This document shows positions 39,785 through 47,660 of a DNA stretch of 51,559 nucleotides, piece by piece. How positions within the stretch are numbered: position 1 is the first letter of the stretch; each line of letters starts with the position of its first letter. The notes beneath the pieces are model-generated. The model worked only from the letters and a program-made list of their open reading frames with translations. It made no database searches and was not told where the DNA came from. Both the position numbers and the translations under genes were made by a program. Where the stretch lies: the NCBI GenBank assembly GCA_902785695.1, contig CACZZQ010000014.1, forward strand, positions 1 to 51,559. The letters are read 5' to 3'. This DNA comes from an uncultured Prevotellaceae bacterium (GTDB lineage Bacteria; Bacteroidota; Bacteroidia; Bacteroidales; Bacteroidaceae).

Positions 39785-42259
39785 ATGAGAAAAATCGTCC
39801 TTTTCCTTATGGGCTTGATGCTGGCAGTCACAGCCCGGGCTGCCCAACAGTTTGTCACTTTCTCGTCACAGCCTGATGCCATCTCGCTGGCTGATGCCAC
39901 CATCGGCTACAGCACTCAGGAATACGAAGGAGTGAAGATTGCCATCAGCAACTTGCAGACTGACATCGAACGCGTGATGGGCAAAGCTCCCCTCCTTTTA
40001 GAGGGGTCGGGGGAGGCTACCATCTTAGTGGGTACATTAGGTCTCAACCCTGACATCGACCGTCTGAAACTCTCAGATTTGAAGGGCAAACGTGAGAAAT
40101 TCATCATCACAACCATCAACAGCCAAATCGTTATTGCAGGTAGTGACAAACGTGGCACTATCTATGGTATCTACGAACTGAGTCGTCAGTTGGGTGTATC
40201 GCCTTGGTACTATTGGGCCGACGTGCCTGTAGTGAAGCACGACGAGGCCTATATTATAAAAGGTACGTACACGGATGGAGAGCCTGCCGTAGAGTTTCGT
40301 GGTATCTTCCTCAACGACGAGGCGCCCTGCTTGACATCGTGGGTAAAGAACACCTTCGGCACCAACTACGGTGACCATCATTTCTACGAGAAGGTCTTTG
40401 AACTCATTCTCCGCCTGAAAGGCAACATGATGTGGCCTGCTATGTGGGGCTGGGCTTTCTATGCCGATGATCCCGAGAACGGAAAGACTGCCGATAAGAT
40501 GGGCATCATGATGGGAACCAGTCATCACGAGCCTATGGCACGCAACCATCAGGAGTATGCCCGTCATCGCAAGGAATGGGGCGCTTGGAACTACGAGACC
40601 AACCAACAGAAGCTCGACCAGTTCTTCCGCGAAGGCATTGAGCGCATGAAAGGCACAGAGGACATCGTGACGATTGGTATGCGTGGCGATGGCGATGAAG
40701 CGATGAGCGACAAGGCCGACACCAAACTGATGGAGCGTATCGTCAATAATCAGCGTAAGATTATCAAGGAGGTCACTGGCAAGGCTCCTGAGAAGACCAC
40801 TCAGGTATGGGCTTTGTATAAAGAAGTGCAGGACTACTACGATGCCGGCTTCCGCGTACCCGATGATGTCATCATGCTCGTTTGCGATGACAACTGGGGC
40901 AACATCCGTCGCGTACCCATCAACGACAAAGAGCGCACCCATAAAGGTGGCTGGGGCATCTATTATCACGTAGACTACGTGGGAGCACCCCGTAACACCA
41001 AGTGGCTCAACGTCACCCAGACCCAACAGATGTTCGAACAGCTGTCGTTGGCCTATGACTTCGGCATCCAGCGTATGTGGATTCTCAATGTGGGCGATCT
41101 GAAGCCAATGGAATACCCCATCACACTCTTCATGGATATGGCCTGGAATCCCAAGGAATACACCCAGCAGACCATCACCGACCATACCACGAAGTTCTTC
41201 CATAGCATACTAGCCCCCCATACTGCCCCCGAGGCCGCTTCCATTTACAACCAGAACTGCCAGTATATGGCTCGCGTCACGCCCGAGATGCTGGATGCCA
41301 AAACATATAGCGTAGAGACAGGCGAATGGAAACAGGTGGCTGATGAGTATCAGCGCTTAGAGACACGTGCTCTCCGTCTCTTTGCCGATATTCCTCAGGA
41401 GGCGCAGGATGCCTATCGCCAATTGATTCTTTTCCCCGTTCAGGCAATGTCAAACCTCTACGATATGTACTATGCCCAGGCCATGAACCAATATCTTGCG
41501 AATGCCGGTTCACCCGATGCCAACGCATGGGCTGAGCGCGTAGCACAGTGCTTCAAGCGCGACTCCCTGCTGTGCCTATATTATAACAAGGTGATGGCAG
41601 GCGGAAAATGGGACGGGATGATGACCCAGAAGCATATCGGCTATCGCACTTGGAACGACAACTTCCGTGCTGACATATTGCCTCGCACCACCACCGTTCC
41701 CGTTGGTGAGCCAGGTGGCTACACATTTACCCCCAGCAACGGCTATGTATCAATGGAGGCCGAGCATTTCTTTGCCTCAAAGGCCGAGGGCGAAACCCAG
41801 TGGAGCGTCTATCCCTATTACGGACGCACGCGCAGTGCCGTTGCCTTGACACCTTACACCAAACCCGTAGGCAATGCCTCGCTCTCCTATCGCTTCTCTC
41901 TGCCGAAGGATGCGCCTAAGACGGTGAAGATTCACGTCATCGTGAAGTCTACACTCGATTTCCTCAACGTCGGTGGACATGAATATACGGTAAGCCTCGA
42001 CGGTTCAGAGTCTCAAACCATCAATTTCAACAAGACCCTCGTTGACCGTCAGCCCTATATGTACTCCGATTTCTACCCCACCATTGCCCGTCGCATCGTG
42101 GAGAAAGTCATAGAGCTGCCCGTCGGTCAGGCTGATGTCCACGAGTTGACTATCCAGCCCCGTCATCCAGGCATCGTCTTTGAAAAGATAGTAGTCGACT
42201 TCGGAGGCTACCAGCCCTCCTATCTCTTTATGAACGAGTCGCCCTATCAGAGGAAATAA
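39785..42259 (+). CDS. GH115 xylan alpha-1,2-glucuronidase
   Basis: An 824-residue secreted enzyme with signal peptide MRKIVLFLMGLMLAVTARAA. Family GH115 removes (4-O-methyl)glucuronic acid from xylan, including internal substitutions. Visible blocks include GTIYGIYELSRQLGVSPWYYWADVPV, FRGIFLNDEAPCLTSWVKNTFG, NMMWPAMWGWAFYADDPEN, GIMMGTSHHEPMARNHQEY and TIGMRGDGDEAMS. The C-terminal domain (about 650-815, GYVSMEAEHFFASKAEGETQ) is a beta-sandwich typical of the family. Residues about 68-78 (APLLLEGSGEA) come from a palindromic element at 39984-40018. The enzyme fits the GH43, GH3 and SusCD genes as the debranching step for glucuronoarabinoxylan. Confidence 0.93.
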   Translation: MRKIVLFLMGLMLAVTARAAQQFVTFSSQPDAISLADATIGYSTQEYEGVKIAISNLQTDIERVMGKAPLLLEGSGEATILVGTLGLNPDIDRLKLSDLKGKREKFIITTINSQIVIAGSDKRGTIYGIYELSRQLGVSPWYYWADVPVVKHDEAYIIKGTYTDGEPAVEFRGIFLNDEAPCLTSWVKNTFGTNYGDHHFYEKVFELILRLKGNMMWPAMWGWAFYADDPENGKTADKMGIMMGTSHHEPMARNHQEYARHRKEWGAWNYETNQQKLDQFFREGIERMKGTEDIVTIGMRGDGDEAMSDKADTKLMERIVNNQRKIIKEVTGKAPEKTTQVWALYKEVQDYYDAGFRVPDDVIMLVCDDNWGNIRRVPINDKERTHKGGWGIYYHVDYVGAPRNTKWLNVTQTQQMFEQLSLAYDFGIQRMWILNVGDLKPMEYPITLFMDMAWNPKEYTQQTITDHTTKFFHSILAPHTAPEAASIYNQNCQYMARVTPEMLDAKTYSVETGEWKQVADEYQRLETRALRLFADIPQEAQDAYRQLILFPVQAMSNLYDMYYAQAMNQYLANAGSPDANAWAERVAQCFKRDSLLCLYYNKVMAGGKWDGMMTQKHIGYRTWNDNFRADILPRTTTVPVGEPGGYTFTPSNGYVSMEAEHFFASKAEGETQWSVYPYYGRTRSAVALTPYTKPVGNASLSYRFSLPKDAPKTVKIHVIVKSTLDFLNVGGHEYTVSLDGSESQTINFNKTLVDRQPYMYSDFYPTIARRIVEKVIELPVGQADVHELTIQPRHPGIVFEKIVVDFGGYQPSYLFMNESPYQRK
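39984..40018. repeat. Palindromic element in frame in the GH115 gene
   Basis: AAGCTCCCCTCCTTTTAGAG then GGGTCGGGGGAGGCT. Its reverse complement closely matches the GH3 element at 32897-32930 (AGCCTCCCC, a short gap, CCCCTC, a loop, GGAGGGG). It is translated without breaking the frame. Confidence 0.75.
41212..41237. repeat. Arm-like copy of the xseA element in GH115
   Basis: AGCCCCCCATACTGCCCCCG then AGGCCG resembles one arm of the xseA inverted repeat (11940-11966). It encodes APHTAPEAA against APHSAPEGA in XseA. No second arm is present. The region aligns with normal GH115 length, so chance or conversion are both possible. Confidence 0.4.
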
Positions 42260-42278
42260 CCCTTTCTGTAATACAAAC

Positions 42279-42322
42279 GACAGGCAGCTGCTTCTCTTGA
42301 GCAACTGCCTGTCTCTCTTTTT
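42279..42322. terminator. Terminator between GH115 and Hsp20 genes
   Basis: A 9-bp stem (GACAGGCAG at 42279-42287 and CTGCCTGTC at 42305-42313), extendable inward with AGCTGC/GCAACT mismatches, is followed by TCTCTTTTTG. It lies between convergent genes. Confidence 0.8.
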
Positions 42323-42337
42323 GCGCCTGCCAATTGG

Positions 42338-42763
42338 TTATCCAATCTCAATCTGACGGCTCAGCTTTACCTTTTCTTCTACCACCTTGGGCAGTTCTAC
42401 GGTCAGCACACCATGTTCCACTTTGGCTTTGATATCCTCGCGCTTCACGTCATCGGGCAGCAACAGCGTCTGCTCAAACTTCGAGTACGAGAACTCGCGA
42501 CGCAGATAGCGGGCGCTCTTATCCTCCTCCTTATTTTCCTGTTTCTTCTCCATCTTGATGATCAGGTTGCCCTCATCATTCACATGCACGTTGAAGTCCT
42601 CCTTCTTCATGCCTGGTGCAGCCAGTTCCACGACGTATGCCTTGTCGGTCTCTTTCACGTTAATGGCAGGGGCGGTGCAGTTAGCACGCGGCATATAATC
42701 GGTATCAAAGAAATCATTGAATACTGCAGGAATCCAGTTGTTTGTTCTCATCATTGGTGTCAT
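42338..42763 (-). CDS. Hsp20 family small heat shock protein
   Basis: A 141-residue alpha-crystallin-domain chaperone. The domain (about 35-135) shows VKETDKAYVVELAAPGMKKEDFNVHVNDEGNLIIKMEK, then RREFSYSKFEQTLLLPDDVKREDIKAKVEHGVLTVELPK with the conserved GVL motif. The C-terminal tail VKLSRQIEIG carries the I-x-I motif used for oligomer assembly. It holds unfolded proteins during stress. The ATG is preceded by an AGGAGG (42772-42777) at 8-bp spacing, an unusually strong Shine-Dalgarno for this phylum, which suggests high expression. Confidence 0.96.
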   Translation of the reverse strand: MTPMMRTNNWIPAVFNDFFDTDYMPRANCTAPAINVKETDKAYVVELAAPGMKKEDFNVHVNDEGNLIIKMEKKQENKEEDKSARYLRREFSYSKFEQTLLLPDDVKREDIKAKVEHGVLTVELPKVVEEKVKLSRQIEIG

Positions 42764-42971
42764 AATTTTGTCCTCCTAATGTTTTTTATTGGTTTTACAA
42801 TGTTGTTTATTCTTTTTTCTTTTGAGCTCCTTATCGTTGCTCATCCAGTATATCACAACATTCGTGCCAATGGATAACATGCAGACAAAATGACATTTTT
42901 GTACGAGAGAATGACAGTCTAAATAAAAAACACCTATCACTTTGCTACAGTTCATTTGCTCCAAACATGCG

Positions 42972-43043
42972 TTTTCTACGGCAGAAAACGATGTTTTCTA
43001 CGGCAGAAAATAATATTTTCCAAAGCAGAAAACGATGTTTTCT
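42972..43043. repeat. 22-bp tandem repeat, about 3.3 copies
   Basis: Units at 42972-42993, 42994-43015 and 43016-43037, plus 6 nt. The unit is TTTTCTACGGCAGAAAACGA plus TG; its core TTTTCT-ACGGC-AGAAAA is a palindrome. The third unit is diverged. No spacers, so it is not a CRISPR array. Confidence 0.85.
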
Positions 43044-43170
43044 AAAAGTAAAGCGGTGTATTCCAAGATGTCGAACAGGATTTCAAAAAGTGATGCATAC
43101 GTATGCTTTTTAGTCAATTCTTTGCTGTTTTTGAGGCTGTTTTGACTAAAAAATAATCGTTTTTCCTATT

Positions 43171-43257
43171 TTGCTGCCACCTGCTGCCACCCTACTGCCA
43201 CCCATTTTTGCCTATAAACAGGGCGTTTCAGAAGATTGGTGGCAGAGTGGCAGCAAA
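43171..43257. repeat. Three CTGCCAC boxes facing two GTGGCAG boxes
   Basis: CTGCCAC occurs at 43174-43180, 43184-43190 and 43195-43201 (about one helical turn apart). The inverted form occurs at 43239-43245 and 43248-43254. The outer ends TTTTGCTGCCAC and GTGGCAGCAAA are reverse complements. Confidence 0.75.
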
Positions 43258-43427
43258 TTTTAAAATTAAAATAATTGCGGGGATGGTTCTAAATAAGTGA
43301 AAACTTTGGTTGAAATGCAGCAGCAATAGATTTTGAAACAGCCAACAACGAACGCAGTTCTGTTTGCTCAGTAGGCGTAATTGATTGCAAAAGTATATCA
43401 ATAGCGTTGTCAGAGTATATTGACAGC

Positions 43428-43518
43428 ATTGCAATATGGACGAAATCACAAAGTGATATAGTCTATATTGCAGAGTAATATAGACCATCTGACTGAACAA
43501 TATCGTCCATTTTGCAAT
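43428..43518. repeat. Large imperfect inverted repeat
   Basis: ATTGCAATATGGACGA (43428-43443) pairs with TCGTCCATTTTGCAAT (43503-43518) with one mismatch. Inside, TATAGTCTATATTGC and GTAATATAGACCAT form a second, inner pair. Confidence 0.75.
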
Positions 43519-43557
43519 ATCATTCCTAATCTTCGACAAGACAAGCGATTGATCATG

Positions 43558-43944
43558 TCAATCCCAAATGGCATACTTACAAATGTTTACGATTATGACG
43601 GCGGCATTGCCCGTGGAGGTTGTAGTTGTTGGAGCGGATTTTGATAATGTCACGTCGACAGTGCTGAGCTCGCCAACGTAATACTTGGGATTCTTCAGGT
43701 AGAGCCAGTTGCCGAATGTCTTGATGCGCATCTTGATGAGCTTCGCCTCAGTCGTCTTCACGGTGATAGCATTCGTTTCGTAATACCCAAAATCCGCAGA
43801 AGTTTTTTTAATGCGTAATATTGGGACATGAACCCAATGGATTGCCCTCATGACCACAGCAAGTAATAATGTTTTACAAGACGTCGCACTTGGGCGCACA
43901 ATTCCCCTTTCCCCAAAATCGCTTTGGCGGCTTGAATGTCCCAC
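43558..43944 (-). pseudogene. Possible gene remnant of unknown function
   Basis: A 128-codon frame whose second half (about residues 50-128: YETNAITVKTTEAKLIKMRI, NWLYLKNPKYYVGELSTVDV, STGNAAVIIVNICKYAIWD) reads like the end of a beta-rich protein, while the first half does not look like protein. No promoter or start context is seen, and no family is recognised. It may be the 3' end of a decayed gene, or chance. The plus-strand frame at 43869-44123 overlaps it and is no more convincing. Confidence 0.3.
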
Positions 43945-44088
43945 GAAGGTGTTTTTCCTATCCAGCAGAAAACGGAGAAGACGGCCCGTATAATCTCGCG
44001 CTAGCCTATCAGCCTACTGCGAAGTCCCAGGTGGGAGTCGATTACAGAGGACAGAATACGGTCAAATTTGTCCAAGACGCAAAATATC

Positions 44089-44125
44089 CCACCAAAAGCG
44101 CTGATTTGTGCTGCGGAATTTAGGT
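44089..44125. repeat. Left copy of a repeat flanking the lipoprotein operon (intact)
   Basis: Two joined blocks: CCACCAAAAGCGCTGATTT (44089-44107) and GTGCTGCGGAATTTAGGT (44108-44125). Both recur to the right of the operon, where 146 bp separate them. Confidence 0.85.
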
Positions 44126-44177
44126 TGTAATTAACGTTATTTAGGGGATAGGTGGCGCGGTTTAACGGATTATTTTG

Positions 44178-44185
44178 TATCTTTG
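44178..44185 (+). promoter_or_regulatory. -7 box of the lipoprotein operon
   Basis: TATCTTTG, 24 bp upstream of the first ATG at 44210 and 52 bp after the left flanking repeat. No TTTG -33 box is visible. Confidence 0.55.
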
Positions 44186-44209
44186 CCACATAATCCTAAC
44201 AACAAAACA

Positions 44210-45289
44210 ATGGCAAAGAGCAATCTATGGACGTTGTTATTAGTTTTAATTCCGGCTTTTGTAGCCTGTACTAAGGACGGCAACACGATATATCAGACTA
44301 ATCCTGACGAGGAAAAGCCCAGCACGGCGCCGCTCGTCACAGTGATCTACGGGCCCAACGGTCTGGGCGACCGCTCGTATTGCGACTTGATTTACAAGGG
44401 CGTTGAGGAGGCAGCCAAGAAGCACGGCGTGCGCACCCTGCATCTGTCGCCCGTGAGCGAAGGACAAGGGCTGGCCTATCTCGATATGATGTTCCGGCAG
44501 ATGGAAAACGCCAGCGACAGCGTTCGCCGCCTGTTCATCACGCCCAGCCCCGTGTACGATGCCTATATCCGCAAGAACAACAAGCGCTTGGAGAAGAACC
44601 CCAACGCCGACCTGCTCTACATGGAGACCACCACGCCGCTCGAGGGCAAGGGCTCAACGCTCTACATCGACTACTACGGCGCGATGTATATGGGGGGCTG
44701 CCTGTCGCATGCCATTCAAGACGGCGTTGTAACGCTCATATTAGCCAACCCCTATACGCAGACCGTGGTTGAGGCAGGTGAAGGCTTTGAGGCCGGTTTC
44801 AACGATTCCTCGAACTACCATGTGAAAAATGAAGTGGTCCTGCACAAACGCTATCTGAGCTACGAGCCTGTGGGCGGCTTTACGATTGCTGACACAACGG
44901 CCACGCGTATCATTAATGAGGAAGAAGCATATTTGAAGGTCATAGACTATCTTATGATTGTGCCTGTTTGTGGTGGTTCCATGCACTCATTTATACGTAG
45001 TCTGTGGCAGACTCTCGGAGGATACGAATATTATTTTGGTATCGATGGCGACATGACAGCCGACCGGCGATTCTGTGCGCTCTCTATTTTGAAGCGCATC
45101 GATATGGTCATGATTGACTATATCGGCATGTGGCTGCAAGGCACGATGCCCAAGCACCAGACGTTAGGACTGAAAGACGACGCTACCGATGTTGTCTTAG
45201 GCTATGTAGCGGAGGATGTGCCAACCAATGAAGTTGACAGCCTGCGTCAGGTTGCCATCAGAAAGGAGGGGGAAAGGTATGGTAAGTGA
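44210..45289 (+). CDS. BMP/PnrA-like substrate-binding lipoprotein
   Basis: A 359-residue lipoprotein; the lipobox ends at Cys20 in LVLIPAFVACTKDG. The body has a type I periplasmic-binding fold of the basic membrane protein (BMP/PnrA) kind: a first strand VTVIYGPNGLGDRSYCDLIYKGVEEAAKKHG, then YIDYYGAMYMGGCLSHAI, EAGEGFEAGFNDSS and LMIVPVCGGSMHSFIRSLWQ with YYFGIDGDMTADRRF. BMP proteins bind nucleosides or related ligands for ABC import, but no ABC permease or ATPase is nearby, so sensing or capture may be its role. The start MAKSNLW follows the promoter. It overlaps the next gene by 11 bp. Confidence 0.75.
   Translation: MAKSNLWTLLLVLIPAFVACTKDGNTIYQTNPDEEKPSTAPLVTVIYGPNGLGDRSYCDLIYKGVEEAAKKHGVRTLHLSPVSEGQGLAYLDMMFRQMENASDSVRRLFITPSPVYDAYIRKNNKRLEKNPNADLLYMETTTPLEGKGSTLYIDYYGAMYMGGCLSHAIQDGVVTLILANPYTQTVVEAGEGFEAGFNDSSNYHVKNEVVLHKRYLSYEPVGGFTIADTTATRIINEEEAYLKVIDYLMIVPVCGGSMHSFIRSLWQTLGGYEYYFGIDGDMTADRRFCALSILKRIDMVMIDYIGMWLQGTMPKHQTLGLKDDATDVVLGYVAEDVPTNEVDSLRQVAIRKEGERYGK
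45264..45269 (+). promoter_or_regulatory. Strong Shine-Dalgarno site deciding the next start
   Basis: AGGAGG at 45264-45269, 9 bp before the ATG at 45279. Such sites are rare in this genome and support 45279 over the in-frame ATG at 45216. Confidence 0.7.
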
Positions 45290-47639
45290 AGAGTTAAGAG
45301 TTAAGAGTGAAAAGTTAAGAGTGAAAAGTGAAAAATTTGCTGCCGCCCTGCTTTTCGTGTTGGCATTATTCTCTTCCTGTAAGCAGGAGGATGACACCAT
45401 TGTGATTATTAACTCGCGCCGATGGGTGGAGAAGACGGTGGCTGTGGTGGCCCCGCTGAATGATCCTATCATGAAGGCCCGACTGGAGCGCACGGCTGAG
45501 TGGATGCTACAGAATCTGCACAACGCCCAATTGCACGATACGCTTTGCATCGACTTGAAGGTAGAGTGGTACGATGAATACGGCAATGACCTGAACGCAC
45601 TAGGCGAACGACTGGCCAGCCGCGACGACCTGCTGGCCGTCATCGGTCCCTTCGACAGCGACAACGTGGAACAGCTGGCACCTTATTGCCAGCAGACGCA
45701 CAAGCCGCTCATCCTGCCTACTGCCACCAGCGAGACGGTCATACGCCGCTTCGCCATCACCAGCACCGGTGACGGACAGCAGCCCTTTCTCTGGTCGCTC
45801 ACCGAGACCGACATCTCACTCTCCGAGGTGATGCTGAGCACCTACTCCCATTCACTCTATCAGAAGGGGTACAGCGAAGCGTTCGATGCATCCACCCTGT
45901 CGGGACTCTTTGCCCCAGCCGGCACTTACGGACAGACCTTCGTCGAGTGGGCGCCTTTCCAGGCCAATGAGCTGGGCTTCAATTTCATGGTGTGCGAGCA
46001 GTATGCTGACTACGAGTCGTTCTACCAGCGTATTCGCCGGTACTACGATGAGATAACGGGTGTGTTCTATTCCACCCTTTTTGTGCCGCAGTTCATCGTG
46101 ACTGAGAATGTGGAGCAAATCTATCAGGTAGCCCGCATTCGCAGCGAGTGGTGGGATATTGACCCCGACAATCCGGATTATGGTTATGAAACAGGACTCG
46201 GATATGACTTACGTGTGGTATGGGCGCCCGTCTATTACATCTGTTCCAACATCACCGATGAGGCCATCCAGGCCCTCGGTCCCCGTGGCATAGCCCTTAC
46301 CACCGGCTATCAGGGTTTTTCGCCCTATGCCGACCCCATGTCGGGCTTCGAGATGAGCTACGAGGCACGTTACGACACCAAACCCACGTTTGCCGAGTGT
46401 AAGTTCTACGACGCGCTGTTGCTGGCAGCCTTTGGCGCCAACTATATGGAGCACCACTCGGAGGTGGACAACCTCAACGATGCCATCATTGCCATCTGCA
46501 CCACCGACCACTTCCTGTCAGGTTATGCCTGGAGCGAGACGGGAATGGAACTCTACCTTTCGACCCTCGAGCAGGGGCAGCTGCTTGGCTTCAAGGGCGC
46601 CTCGGGACCTGTGCAGTTCGACAGCGAGTGCTACACCGCCGCCCTGAACACCACCTACGTCAACTGGATTATCAATAACGGGCACATTTACAACCAGACC
46701 TACTACAGTTCCAAAGGCAGTGCCCAGACGGGTAAGATGCTGGCATCGTGGAACTATCTGGTAGAGAATGCCGAAGAGACTTTTGACAACGAATACAACA
46801 AGAGCCTGACGCCCATCAACTATCCCGCACTTACCGACCAGTATGCCGTGCTGGTGCAGGGCAGCAATGGCTGGATGAACTACCGCCACGAGGCCGATGT
46901 GCTGAACATTTACCAGATGCTGAAGGCTGGCGGCTACGATGACGATCACATCATCCTCGTCAGCTCCGACGAATGTGCCAATGCTGCGGAGAACAGCGAC
47001 CGCGGTGCCGTGCGTACCGATCCCGATGGCAGGAACCTGCTCGAAGGTGCCGTCATCGACTATAAGAATGCCGACCTCAAGCCGCAGGACATCTGTAACA
47101 TCCTCAAGGGTGTGAAGACCGACAAAACACCTGTGGTATTGCCTGCCGATGCAGGGCAGAACGTACTGCTGTTCTGGAGTGGGCACGGCCGCAGCGTGTC
47201 AACCAACGGTGTGAATGAGATGGCGTGGCGCAACGAACTGGCAGGCAATGGCATGACGGACGAACTGCTCAGCCAGACGCTGCAACAGATGGCCGACCAG
47301 AAGCAGTTCCGCCAGATGCTCGTCTGCCTGGAGCCCTGCTACTCGGCCAATATGGGCAAGGCCCTTGAGGGCATCCCCGGCGTGCTGGCCATCTGCTCGG
47401 CAGGCCCCTACGAACAGTCGTTTGCCGACTCGTGGAGCAACGACCTGGGCATCTGGATGTGCGACCGCTTCAGCCGCAACCTCGTGGGCCATGCCTCGGC
47501 CAACCCCAACGGCACCTACCGCGACCTCTACCTCTACTGCGCCCAGCACACCCTCGGTTCGCATGTGGGCATCTACAACTACACCAACTTCGGCAACCTC
47601 TACACCACAGGCCCGAAAGACTTCTTCGTAAAAAAATAA
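45279..47639 (+). CDS. Lipoprotein: type I periplasmic-binding domain fused to legumain-like (C13) protease
   Basis: A 786-residue lipoprotein (lipobox LALFSSC, Cys34). Residues about 50-480 look like a type I ligand-binding fold of the branched-chain amino acid-binding type: VAVVAPLNDPIMKARLERTA, LLAVIGPFDSDNVEQLAPYC, PLILPTATSETVIRRFAIT. Residues about 520-735 match peptidase C13 (legumain/GPI8, clan CD): QYAVLVQGSNGWMNYRHEAD, DYKNADLKPQDICNILKG, LLFWSGHGRS with catalytic His636, and MLVCLEPCYSANM with Cys687. Arg536 in NYRH corresponds to the legumain S1 arginine. A bound ligand may control the protease. The N-terminal tail (SEELRVKSEKLRVKSEKF) is encoded by a dispersed repeat. Domain calls rest on motif reading. 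Confidence 0.82.
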   Translation: MVSEELRVKSEKLRVKSEKFAAALLFVLALFSSCKQEDDTIVIINSRRWVEKTVAVVAPLNDPIMKARLERTAEWMLQNLHNAQLHDTLCIDLKVEWYDEYGNDLNALGERLASRDDLLAVIGPFDSDNVEQLAPYCQQTHKPLILPTATSETVIRRFAITSTGDGQQPFLWSLTETDISLSEVMLSTYSHSLYQKGYSEAFDASTLSGLFAPAGTYGQTFVEWAPFQANELGFNFMVCEQYADYESFYQRIRRYYDEITGVFYSTLFVPQFIVTENVEQIYQVARIRSEWWDIDPDNPDYGYETGLGYDLRVVWAPVYYICSNITDEAIQALGPRGIALTTGYQGFSPYADPMSGFEMSYEARYDTKPTFAECKFYDALLLAAFGANYMEHHSEVDNLNDAIIAICTTDHFLSGYAWSETGMELYLSTLEQGQLLGFKGASGPVQFDSECYTAALNTTYVNWIINNGHIYNQTYYSSKGSAQTGKMLASWNYLVENAEETFDNEYNKSLTPINYPALTDQYAVLVQGSNGWMNYRHEADVLNIYQMLKAGGYDDDHIILVSSDECANAAENSDRGAVRTDPDGRNLLEGAVIDYKNADLKPQDICNILKGVKTDKTPVVLPADAGQNVLLFWSGHGRSVSTNGVNEMAWRNELAGNGMTDELLSQTLQQMADQKQFRQMLVCLEPCYSANMGKALEGIPGVLAICSAGPYEQSFADSWSNDLGIWMCDRFSRNLVGHASANPNGTYRDLYLYCAQHTLGSHVGIYNYTNFGNLYTTGPKDFFVKK
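45286..45344 (+). repeat. Dispersed repeat, copy 4, translated as lipoprotein N-terminus
   Basis: Serial AGAGTTAAGAGTGAAAAG units end in GTGAAAAATTTGCTGCCGCC. It is the longest copy in the window and encodes the charged N-region of the binding-protease lipoprotein. Confidence 0.75.
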
Positions 47640-47660
47640 ACATTTAACAATAAAACAATT

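Larger units (their letters stand above)
42764..43557. other. Repeat-rich intergenic region
   Basis: Nearly 800 bp without a convincing gene. It holds the Hsp20 leader, a 22-bp tandem repeat (42972-43043), CTGCCAC/GTGGCAG boxes (43171-43257) and a large imperfect hairpin (43428-43518). Short frames here have low-complexity or repeat-derived translations. Confidence 0.7.

Noticed and set aside
40073-41203. 376-codon open frame antisense to GH115
   Set aside because: It is an antisense shadow of a well-supported GH115 gene; the translation matches no protein pattern and has no promoter or start context.
42972-43043. Possible CRISPR array
   Set aside because: The 22-bp units are adjacent with no unique spacers, and no cas gene is in the window.
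43228-43539. 103-codon frame in the repeat-rich gap
   Set aside because: It is made largely of the CTGCCAC and hairpin repeats, and the peptide has no protein-like pattern.
43869-44123. 84-codon plus-strand frame before the lipoprotein operon
   Set aside because: It overlaps the opposite-strand remnant, runs into the flanking repeat, and has no promoter or family match.
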